DNA of 64,000 nt from Clavelina lepadiformis (Eukaryota; Chordata; Ascidiacea; Aplousobranchia; Clavelinidae): NCBI RefSeq assembly GCF_947623445.1, contig NC_135247.1:6264501-6328500 (forward strand). The letters run 5' to 3'. Position numbers and translations under genes: made by a program. Positions within the stretch are counted from its first letter, which is position 1; each line of letters starts with the position of its first letter. Under the pieces are notes generated by a model. That model was not told the origin of the DNA. It saw only the letters and a list, made by a program, of their open reading frames with translations, and searched no databases. Below, piece by piece: positions 12,034-22,427 of this stretch.

Positions 12034-14834
12034 CTAAAACTTTAATAGAACTATGCCAAACGCAAAATAAATACTAAAAAATTGAAATCCTCTTAAACCC
12101 ACAGCATTGTTCCAGGAATTAACGCAGTCTTGATACAATTGATGATCAACTGCTTGCATAGCACAAACGAAATTTCTCTGACAAATAGAATCACAGTATC
12201 CCTTTTGGTAAGACACCGTATTGTAAAGCGAGTACCGCTGCAGTATATCAGCATTACACTGATCATTGCTTGACTTGCAACCACTTGTTTCTGAAGCTTT
12301 GAATTTCAGTGCAAGGTCGTGTAATGACTGTGCGCTGACATTGGGAAGACCATACGTCTCAACAAAATTGTATTCCACCTGCCACTCGGCGTTTTGGCCG
12401 TCATTGGCTGCTTGCAAGTCGAAGACATATTGTGTGTAGTCCTTTAGTAATCATAATAATTAACTAACCTTTGGAAACAAATGTTAGGCAGGATAAGGTA
12501 TTTGAAACAAAGTAGGCCTACAAACAGATACAGTAATTAAATCCACTGCTGTTCATGTCATGCCTTATAAGAATTTAGGTTAATAAAACCTAGTGAATAC
12601 TTGTTGACATACCAGAATTTCAGTTGTTGCTTTTTCGTAGTGAAATAAACGTACACCAGGATTCACCGATCCGTCTCTAGTTCCTATTCTAGGAGTAACA
12701 CTAGGAACGTGATATAGGACAGATATCTGTAAAAAGAAAAAAATTTATAGAAACGAAAAATTCTCCAGGCCACAGAAACACTTATTGTCTCACGTAAGTT
12801 AGCATGAGTGCTACGACATCAATGCATCACTGTTGCTTCTGAACTCGGGTTCCGTGAATCTGATGACTGGATTTAAAGGTTACTTAAAAAAAATTTCATT
12901 TAAGTTATACTTTTATTGATTGTTTTGTTCAATTACACTTACATGTATCAAGTTAGATAGGGTTTTTAATTATAATTGTTAAACTAATTATTGTTTGACG
13001 TCAACAATGATTATCACATGATACCAGGTTTTATCATTAAAATTTATTCTTCCGACTGCAAATGCAATATGAATATATACTGTAGGTAAAACGCGAAGGG
13101 GGTTTGGTGCTGCATTATGCTATAGTAGCCTATAAAGCATGATAGTAAAACGTTCCAAGGCTTCAAGAAGCGTGCTTTAATTTGATGAATGATTTATTGT
13201 ACAGTAACCTATATAGTATTGAGTCTGTGTTATACGACGGGCACAATTTATTACTGCAATTGAATTTTTGGAATTTTTAACGTGGTGGTTCGTGGGGCCC
13301 ATATGTGAAGGTATCAATAATTTTATACGGAGGTTTATAGTTAAAACATATACACATCATACCGGATATTTATCGGCATCGTAAAAAATCTTGAAGCTGT
13401 CTGTGTGATGGTGAGCAAAGAATTGTCCGCTTATAACGTCTTTGTACTGTTCAACAAGCTTCACGTATCTTTTATTGTATTCTGGCCAGAAGTAAGTTTC
13501 ATTCACGACTCTTTCGAAAAACCCAGGTGCTATGTGGCCCATAATAAACACCTGTGAAGGAAGTAGCGCTATCAAAGGTGACTATAAATTTAGCAAAAAA
13601 TAAAAAATATCTATTTTATCTTTGTAAATAACAATTTAAATTCACCCTGTTTCCAGCGATTTTGCTCAGAAATAACTGCTCTTCAAACCATTTGAACTGT
13701 CCAGCTGGGTCTCCGGTCCCAGTCACAGTCGGGTTGTACAAGTCCCAAGTGTTAGTATTAAGGACAATTACGCGTAAATTCGGCGCATGATTTGTTATAC
13801 TTGAACAATATCCAGCTGTGAAATTAAGCCATTTTAACATATCTAGTGGAATTTGAGTAACTTATAAATGGGATTTTGATAATGTATAATGTGAGTCTCA
13901 CTTTTAATTCATTTTTTGCTGTGATTGTGGAAGACGAAGAATTGTGCTGCCACTGATGGTCGCGAATATATCAGCATCAATGATAATTAATAAGTATATC
14001 ACCACACTAAGATAGGAAAAAAGTTCACTTACTTTCTTTAAACAACGCGTATTGATCGTCTGTCAACCACTCTCTCCAAATTAAAGCGGTGTTGGCAACA
14101 ATGTCGTTTGGAGTTGAAGGCATTTCATTTTTTGGAAGGTAATCGTGATTACCTAGGGCGGCGAACACCTGATCAAGAAAGCGTAAAACTACCTCAAACG
14201 TTTTTATATTCTTTTTAAAATGTCAATCGTTCAGCCACCAATGTAAGGAGTAACATGTGGAAATACATTTATAATTAATATTAATAAGTATATATACCTG
14301 AATATCAGGAAATGCTTCTTGAATGAGAGAAGTAACGTTAGACATGATATCGTACATTAAACTAACATTCAGATATTTCTCTTCTTCATCCGTATGAAAT
14401 ACGTCGTCACTGCGATGAAAAAAACTAATAGAATACAAAATTTTTAATATTATCACAGACATCCAGCTTACCCGGTCCACAATATGAAATCCGGTGTGGG
14501 TTCAATGGACTTCATGGAGTAAATGGATGAATTAATTAGACGAAAATTGGAATCGCAACTAAAAAAATACTTCGAAATATAATCACCTTATTCTCGACTA
14601 CTTTTTAGAGAATAGACCAAAATAAACTTACTTGTAATCACCCCAAGGGCCAGGATCAATAGAGGGATAGTTGTAAGAAGACGGACACGTTATATTGGTA
14701 GTTGTTTTATTGAGGGAGTAGTAAATGTCGTAGTGTATATCGCTTATGTGCCAAAATTTGCCACATTCAGCACTACGAGTTACTACAGCAAGATTTAAAA
14801 TTGCGCATACTAAGCATTTTGTAGAGATTTTCAT
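12034..14834 (-). CDS. SMPDL3: Acid sphingomyelinase-like phosphodiesterase (SMPDL3 type), 472 aa
   Basis: Eight exons join in frame: 14834-14632, 14558-14472, 14409-14298, 14168-14033, 13815-13646, 13551-13363, 12726-12613, 12441-12034. The 472 residues compare with about 455 for vertebrate SMPDL3A/B. A secretory signal peptide covers about 1-22. The calcineurin-like metallophosphoesterase motifs are in order: SDIHYD (D32, H34), GDD (D98), GNHD (N141, H142), GHIAPG (H242) and AHHHTD (H283, H285). These ligate the two zinc ions. SMPDL3 enzymes cleave nucleotide phosphodiester and related lipid substrates outside the cell or in lysosomes. Several NxT/S glycosylation sites and a cysteine-rich ASM-like C-terminal domain are visible. 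The last about 18 residues are hydrophobic (FFSIYFAFGIVLLKF), fitting a GPI-anchor signal as in SMPDL3B. An oddity: the usual GHxH glycine is alanine (A282). Whether it corresponds to A or B is undecided, and one ancestral gene is likely. Confidence 0.93.
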
Positions 14835-15964
14835 TACTGAGCCCTAATTAGCCTATTCTATAAAACACAATTCAAATATTCTTCACAACTAGATCAGCAA
14901 CACAGAGAGTTGCAAACCACAGTAACACGCTTCCTATCTGTTTTATCCTAATTTTCTTGATTTTGCCTCAATGCAGAATAGCATCATATTATGGAATACT
15001 TTAGCCACTTGATAGCTCCTGGTCATCTAGCACAGCAGGAATACCCAAAGTTTACCTTACATGGACCATATTACACTATTCTTGTGACTTGGCGGATCAC
15101 AAATGATTATACTCATTTTTTATTTATTAATTATAAAAATTTTTAATTATATAACTTACTCATCATAATTTCGAGACTGGTCGACGGCCTCAATAACTGG
15201 CTGTGTGCCGCACCTTGGGCAGCCTTGACCCAGATTATATTAAATTACAGTTGGAGTTATCAGATATGACGATTTCCAAGATAAACGCATAAGGTGAGAA
15301 GAGATTTGCTTGTTTTCATATACTAAGTAGAAACCAATGGCTAAAACTAACGACAACTGCAGTTAAAACATATTTGGCACTTTACATAATTACTGTTCGA
15401 GAAAATATTTAAACCATCCCTCTTCACAGCGTATAGGTCAAAACTGAAAGAATAAAGACCTGTTCGCTTTTAAGCCAATTCAAAACGTCGGGAAATGTAC
15501 ATACAGATGATACAACATAAGGCAAAATGCGAATTGCGCTAAGAAAAAGAAATTTGCTGCTGGCAGAGAAAAGACCAATACGTGTTAAGCAAGGCAGAAG
15601 ACGACAGTAACAAATAAAACACCACTGGAGATGAGACTCGTTCTACGAAACTTCAAGGATCAAATCAAATCAGAAGTAAATCTATCTTTCGCATGTTGAT
15701 TATTTCTTTATTCAAAGTTTTAAAAGAAACAATTCGCCATTGTCAAGAACTTCTTAGTTCGTTGAACTGAGTAAATTTATTTTTTGTTAAAATTTGACCT
15801 ACACCCTCTGCATAAAAGAAGAGCCTGGATGAGTTGATTATTATCGAAACCTAGGCCACATACGTAAATAAAATATATTTTTACTGTAACTACAATTGTC
15901 GCAGTCATTTGCGCGGCGTTTGAGAGGTAAAAACGTAATTAAAACTAAGAAGTGATTATTTTAT

Positions 15965-16190
15965 CGTATGTATAGGTCACGCAGCCTGTTGTTAAAGATA
16001 AGATCAGGTTAGGAGAAAGATCACGCAAAAAGTTGATTTTAGCATTTTAAGGTTTTATTGGAGTTAGATTTAGATTAGCAAGTAGATTTAGGTTAGGTTA
16101 AGATTACAATGGTACAACATTTAAGTTAGGTTAACAAGAAATTGTGAAAAATAGCTTCGAACGCACGATTTTTTTCCGGCGAAATAATGA
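15965..16190 (-). repeat. Dispersed repeat family C, inverted copy
   Basis: On the minus strand it carries the blocks seen at 47495-47750 and 58600-58790: GAAGCTATTTTTCACA, TTTCTTGTTAACC, runs of AACCTAAAT, and AGCTAAAATCAACTT. It also shares GCGTGACCTA beyond that block with the 47.5-kb copy. Non-coding; class unknown. Confidence 0.7.
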
Positions 16191-16516
16191 TAGCCTCAAA
16201 ATTGTGTCCCCAACAACTGAGACCAGAACCAGGATTAACCTAATTAATTGGGTTTTTACCATCATAAGACTCAAGGGTCCAAGAAACAGCTGTTGGACTG
16301 ATATAGTCAACATTTACACTGTACGCTAGTTAATTGTTATCAACTTTTACTTTCACGCAACATAACAGCATGCCAGAACAACCAACGCCAAAGATTGGAA
16401 ATATTACAGTATACGGTCTAGGCTACTCATTTAAAAGTTCATTTGCTCAACACATGACTCCACAGAGTGAAGTATTCAAGCAGTAAAAGAAATAATAATT
16501 GCGCCTTCCAACTAAA

Positions 16517-16700
16517 CCAGGCGTTACCAAACTATGGGCCGCTTACTGGATCCGGCCAGCCTCACTGTTCCACAAATGAACTTATTGTATTGCAGCCTGT
16601 TGAATAAAGCCGGTATCCGGTCCGCGATGGCCAGTTCTCATGCTTCCCCGTATCTGGCCCTTTGTGAAAAAAGCTTGGTGATGTCTGAACTAGACTGTAA
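16517..16700 (+). mobile_element. hAT-like MITE (family D), copy 1
   Basis: Matches the minus-strand sequence of 31915-32092 over about 170 bp, including ACCAAACTA.GGCC, ACAAATGA.CTTA.TGTATTG.AGCCT.TTGAA.AAAGC and ATCCGG.CCGC. The ends are inverted repeats (ACCAAAC near the start, GCTTGGTGATGTC near the end). GC-rich GGCC words resemble non-autonomous hAT elements. A 67-codon frame inside it is not a gene. Confidence 0.65.
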
Positions 16701-17450
16701 TATACACCAGTTAACTCGGTTTCCTTTATGTGTCTAAGATACTTAAATGCTCAGCTATAACTGCTGCAAAATTGACTGCTCCACATTGATTTTGAGCACA
16801 AAAATCGCAATGGACTCCAGTAAATCAATTAAGCATGTTCTAGCAAAATTATGTTATATTGAAATGAAAATTAAAAGTTTTCAACTGCTCACCTTAAAGT
16901 TATATGCAATTAGTCACAAACTGTCTAACGCCTTCATTTACAAAGTAAACGCAGAACTTGTAAAATCAAGCAAACAAAGGTTTGATCAGACCAGTGTACA
17001 TGCGGATAGCCAGGCGCTCTCCATTATCGTGTCATGAGTTTAAATATAATCTAAGCGTGGGACCGCTCGTTCACGCGTGAAACGAAGAATTCAGCATAAT
17101 GATTTGAAAAAAAGATGATTAGTAACCAAATTTTTTTTTTTTGCTTACGTAAAAACAACAATGTTTTGTAAAATGCTTGCTTGGTTGTGGGCTATATGGC
17201 CATACAATATGAAAGTATACTTTCATACAAAATAATGTAAAGCGTAAGGATGTGTTAAATACGCTTTCATATTCACTTGCAAGAAAACACCATTAACACA
17301 TAATCAAAACGTATCAATTAATGTTTCAAAGAAATAGCACAGTAAGTGCCGATGAGAAGCAAAACTTCTTCATCATGGTCTCAATGAAAGCCATTACAGT
17401 GAGGTCATTACTGCAAACTGGGACTACTTTTATTGGAAGAATTATATTTG

Positions 17451-17600
17451 TGGGCTCTGTAGCCGAGTGATTTGGGCGTGGATAATGTTCAATACCAAAT
17501 AACGCTACCGTTGGAATGTCCTTGGGCAAGGTATTAACGACGTTTGCTCTAAAAGAGCAGTTACACATTCGGGCAAATAAAAATGTATGGAACGCCAACG
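17451..17600 (+). repeat. tRNA-derived SINE-like element, copy 1
   Basis: GGCTCTGTAGCCGAGTGATTTGGGCG resembles a polymerase III box A region, and ATGTTCAATACC about 30 bp on resembles box B. It is followed by GCGCTACCGTT-like sequence and TGTCCTTGGGCAAGG...ACGACGTTTGC, shared with 23346-23450. The CCTTGGGCAAG word is typical of tRNA-derived SINE bodies. Family not named. Confidence 0.6.
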
Positions 17601-20159
17601 CCGCAAAAATAGCAAAGTGTTAAACTGTATCGCAACTTTGCAAATTATATTTTGTTTTCATAATTTGGTTGGAGGGTTTTCAAACATAATTTGACAGAAT
17701 CAGAAAACAACAAGCCAAACGTCAAAACCTGCATTCAAATGGGATTTTCTGTGATTGCCGTTGCACGATTCATGTGCCAATTTTTAAAATGGTTTTGCAA
17801 CATTCACAATTACAACACAGTTACAATTACAACTTGATTTTTTTAAATCAAACCGCCTAATTTTAAGTCAGATATAACAATTGCAAAGCAAACTGGCTGT
17901 TGGCAAGTTACAATGCCTACATGTATGAAACCTCTAGGTCCTAGGAGTCTAGGTCTCTAGGATACGTTACTCGTACAATTATTCAACTTACATTTGTTAC
18001 AAGATTATATTTTACTAGATCAATGATGAACTTTATTTCTGACAAAGTTAAAACAAAATATTGGATACTCTCTTGGAATGAATTCTGCCTCATTTTTTGA
18101 TTTATTTTACCAGTTTCAGAGAGATCTAGAATCTATAGATCGCTGCATTTAATCAAGGAAGATGTCTACAACGGCTGATATGTTTACTTCATCATGATCA
18201 AAGAAACGTGATCTCTTCCATTTTCATTTTCGAGTTCATGTTACAGTTTGTCATCTCTACTTCCATAATTGCTTCATTCATTGTGTTGTCAGTTAACACC
18301 ATATGTACAAGGTTCTGCGGCGGTTGTCGTCCTGCCATTGTAGAGTTATCAATCCTCGCAACAATTATAACATCACAAGAATGCAATATCACACATCGCG
18401 CTGCAATCAGAAGGGCAACTCAGACCTAGGAGTTGAGCGGTGGACGAAGACGAATGAGATGGCGAAGCAATTTATGACTTAGCCTTAAAGTGTTGTCTCA
18501 CCATGGTACTCGTTAAACATGTTGTTAGTTGGTTGGTGTCATCATTGTACGTGGTGTGTAATACACTGAAGGTTTATTTTATAACTTGTTGCCCGATTAT
18601 TTTTAGCGGTAAAAGTTTCGGAGTGCAGCAGTGCTCACTGGGAAGGACACGTCTTCTTGATTTTTTTATTTGGAGTCAGATAGCTCTGTTGTCAGTCTTT
18701 TGACCAAACGACACGGTTACCCGGAGCCATATTCGCCACACTGGTGACCCTTAAAGCCACAGTTTTTGGGCAAAACCAACAACGTCACACAATGATAAGC
18801 TTATCTGTAGCTAATTACGTTTCTGTGTCAAACTTTTAAGTTTAGCCTGACGCCAGGAGCACAGGTCCTGCCTAATGGGACAGACATACAAGCGGTCGCA
18901 TTTCTATGTCCAAAAGGCGCGTAAAACGTGTTGCTGAAACTTGATCATATCAGATTATATTCTTGCTACTAAATATCTCAGCATAATTAGCGCACCTTAC
19001 AGTATAGGTCTAAGACTCTAAGGAATAACGATTAATATGGTAAGACTTCAAAAGCGTTGATCGTTTAACGTCTAGTTTAGTCTGTACAAGTTTCGCTTAT
19101 ACGCTTCACTGATTCCAAGCTTTTTTCTGAAGTTTAAATTTGGTATCATGCGTAACTGCAAAAAATCGCTTTCGATTCCACAATATTTCCGTCGACTTCC
19201 AATTGAGACCTGGAAGCGTCTTATGATAAGATTCCTGACAGATCTCAGAAGCATTTTGACACTTTTTTTCAATGGTTTTATTGATAAGTATTGCTTACAG
19301 CAGTCTTGATAACTATAAACTTGATTATACCACAAATAATTTTGGTTACCGATGGACTGTTGGTGGATGAACACAGAAATTTATCGTAGAAGAATCTGAA
19401 TGAAGGAAGAATGAATATACTAACAATATGTACCAGTATATATACGCGTTGAAACAGATGTATTAAAAAGTTTATCGTTAGATTTTTGCTAACTGTAATT
19501 AGCGCCAACTGTGGTTAATCTCTACACATAATGCCTCAGCTTGCTTGCCAATGTGCTAACATGCCGGTACGTATTCATCCAGGTTATCTGTTTTATACGT
19601 ATGTTCACTATTCGCTTTCGTATTAAATATGTTGTTAATAGCCTCAAAGCCTGAGTCATTTAAACCGAACATTGCACACCTACTACAGCGATACATATAA
19701 TCGGTAAGCATTTCTCCCACACATCGAAATCTGGCCATAACAATTCTTTGACATATTTGGTACAAGTTTGCTGAGAATAATCGGAGAAAATATACCGGAG
19801 TCTGAGAAACCTGGTACTGAAACTTAGCATGATTGCTCAAGTGCGTCATTTACACCAACAGTGCAACATAAAATCTATAAATACAACGTAAAATTGCAGA
19901 GGAAAGGGAATCTGGAAATAATTCTTCGCACACAACTACCCTGCTAGATTAACTTAAAATATAATACCAAACAGTAGCGTGGCTGATGATCAAACTGCGA
20001 GCACTTTGCACTGATGCGAAGAACAAAAATAGCCTATACAGGAAACATGAATTGGAGAAAATTTTATACAAAAAGCCACAGGGCGAAATGTAATGATAAA
20101 TACAGAATCGCCAATGATGTAATAACTACTCTAAGCGTGGGAGATTATAGTATCATATG

Positions 20160-20503
20160 CTGGGTTGCCATACCGTCCTTATTTCTAAGATTTGTCCTTA
20201 GTTTAAAGATCCATGTTTTAAAAAATATTTTTGTCATTTTTTCTAAGAAATGTCCTTATTTTCACTTGCGTCCTTATTTTCGTCTTATTTTTAGGGCAGA
20301 GGTTCGTATTTTGGGCATTTTAACACCTTTAACATAACATTTTGTACCAAAGAGATACAAAAATTGAGAATATGCAAATAGTATCACGTTTTTTCATTTT
20401 TGGAACATCGATTGCCTTTTCCTGTTGTGCACTGTTTAAGATAGTATTCTTTTTTTGTTTCCTGTTTGTCCTTAATTTTGAGTTCAGACCGATGGCAACC
20501 CTG
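20160..20503 (-). mobile_element. MITE family A (CAGGGTTGCCA ends), copy 1
   Basis: Terminal inverted repeats CTGGGTTGCCATAC and (minus strand) CAGGGTTGCCATCG bound 344 bp rich in GTCCTTATTTT words. Flanks ATCATATG and AGTATATG agree at 6 of 8 bases, suggesting an 8-bp target duplication as made by hAT elements. Inverted relative to copies at 26018-26427 and 26736-26952. Short frames inside are by-products. Confidence 0.75.
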
Positions 20504-20783
20504 AGTATATGTAAGTTATTACTGTCTACTCAACTGTGACGTCGGGTGGTTTATGACTTTAAATTTTAGGCGTATTATGCCTACAACATACAACGGCTTC
20601 TCACACCGTCGTGGGGCCTGTTGTTGACATTCTAGCTTAAGGAATAGGAAAACATAGTTTGTTGGATACTTCAAAGTTTAAGACGACAAATCACGAATCG
20701 CAATAATCTCTCGAGAAACAATCGTGTGCGTTTAAAAAAGATACCATGACAAAGCAATGTATAGCAAGAGTGTAACACTATAC

Positions 20784-21894
20784 CAGTGTTTCTCAACCCC
20801 GAGTCCACGGACTCATTTGAGTCCGCGTAAGATTTTTGTGAGTCCGCAAGCCCATTAATTTACTGTATATAATTAAATTAGGCATAGGTCATAATTTTCG
20901 CGACGGCTTTTCGCCTCAAAAGTAGGGGTCGCAAGAGATAAATTTTTCTCCTTTTAAAAAGATTTCCCAAGTTTCAGCGCCTTTTTTGTTTCTTTCCTTC
21001 TCCCGCAATGCGATTTCACCTGGGCACGTCACACCAGGTTATGCTCGCAAATGTCTGTGCATAGTAAGCCAGATTAGGCATTGTTGGTGGCGAAAAGTTA
21101 AAATATTTTAAAACTTAATGTAATATCTAGTCATGGCAAAACGAAAGCAGGTGTTTGCATATAATGATGATTAATTGACGCTTGGATTTACTTCGGTCGA
21201 GGTAAATGGTGAAGTTAGGCCACAGTGTGTGTTGTGCTTAAAAGTCTTAGCACACAGCTGAAGCAAAACTTCGTGGACACCTAGAAGCAAATCATGAAAA
21301 ATTCGTCAACAAGCCTCTTGATGTGTTTAAAGAAAAAGAATATCAGATAAAGAGAAGTCGCTTTGATCACCCAACCGCTTGGGGAGGAGTAGTTTACTCT
21401 CACAACAAAGCAGTGCGCGCTTCTTTCTCTGCTGCTTGGATAATTGCTCGAGAAATCGACAAGCGCTTCCGTGCGAAGGCAGACAAGAATGCATGCAAAT
21501 GCAAATCAAGCGTAAAACAACGTAACGTGTACTTGCGTAAAGCTGGATTTTCAACATTGGCTATGGTTAAAACCAAGTACCGGAATGAACTTTAACCAGA
21601 AGACGATATCAGATGTGCGTTGACGACCATAATTCCTGATTCCGACAAACTTGTGAAACAAGTTCTGGGACAAGGTTCTCACTGAGACAGGTTGAGCAAA
21701 GGTCGTAATTTTCAAGGTTCTCATTGAGATTTACATTGCAAATGTGCCCAATAAAAAAACTACTTCTGCTTTTTTTTGTGTTGTGTTACTGTTTAAGTGT
21801 TGAACTAACTTATTTTTTATTCCTATTACCTGAGTCCGCGAATACTTATGCTAATGGAAAATAGTCCGTGGGCTAAAAAGGTTGAGAAACACTG
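20784..21894 (+). mobile_element. Decayed hAT DNA transposon with intact ends
   Basis: A perfect 8-bp target-site duplication (CACTATAC at 20776-20783 and 21895-21902) flanks the inverted ends CAGTGTTTCTCAACC and GGTTGAGAAACACTG. That diagnoses a hAT insertion of 1111 bp. Inside are fragments of a ZBED5/SCAND3-like hAT transposase on the plus strand. PQCVLCLKVLA (about 21216-21250) matches the BED zinc-finger start, and a stretch ending KTKYRNEL...EDDIRCALTTI (about 21565-21640) matches the C-terminal end. Most of the catalytic middle is missing and stops interrupt the frame, so it cannot move on its own. Confidence 0.9.
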
Positions 21895-22427
21895 CACTAT
21901 ACGCACCCGACAAGCAGTGGAAACAAAACGAATGGATAAACAAAGTATACTAGCGCCGTGTTCAGGAAAAAAAGCAATAATAATAAAATGTCGGAAGGTT
22001 TATAGTTTGCTGTGAAGACTAGCGATGGCATAAAGCATATTGGTGATGTAGCGTATAATTTGAAACGGTTAGAATGAAAAGTTTCTAGTTTCTGAAATGA
22101 GCCAGAAATGTAAAACTACCAGCCCAGTAGCCTATTAACCCGGTTTGGCGGTTCGTTGTTGGCGTACAGTTCTGTCATATATTTCTGGTATTTGGCTAAG
22201 AATTGAATGGCAGCTTATTTGGTTACCGTTATGCGTAACGGATCTAGCCGGTTTCTATATCTCTGCGTTAACGAAAACAACCACACAATACACATACTTT
22301 TCTTAAAACTGTCTACGTAAGTAATTTTTTATTAAAAATTTGAAATCATTTATTTTACAGGAATATGTTTCGTAAAAATTTCTGTACAGTTGCATGAGCA
22401 GCATAAGCCCGCAGAATCGATTGTGTC

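Larger units (their letters stand above)
14835..22427. other. Long intergenic region rich in transposon remnants
   Basis: No protein gene recognised over 7.6 kb. It contains an inverted copy of repeat family C (15965-16190), a hAT-like MITE (16517-16700), a SINE-like element (17451-17600), a MITE of the CAGGGTTGCCA family (20160-20503) and a decayed hAT transposon (20784-21894). An ATG-initiated 97-codon minus-strand frame at 19556-19849 is noted as a finding but not annotated as a gene. Confidence 0.6.

Noticed and set aside
16534-16737. 67-codon frame that looks protein-like
   Set aside because: It lies inside a GGCC-rich MITE that recurs inverted at 31915-32092, so it is repeat sequence.
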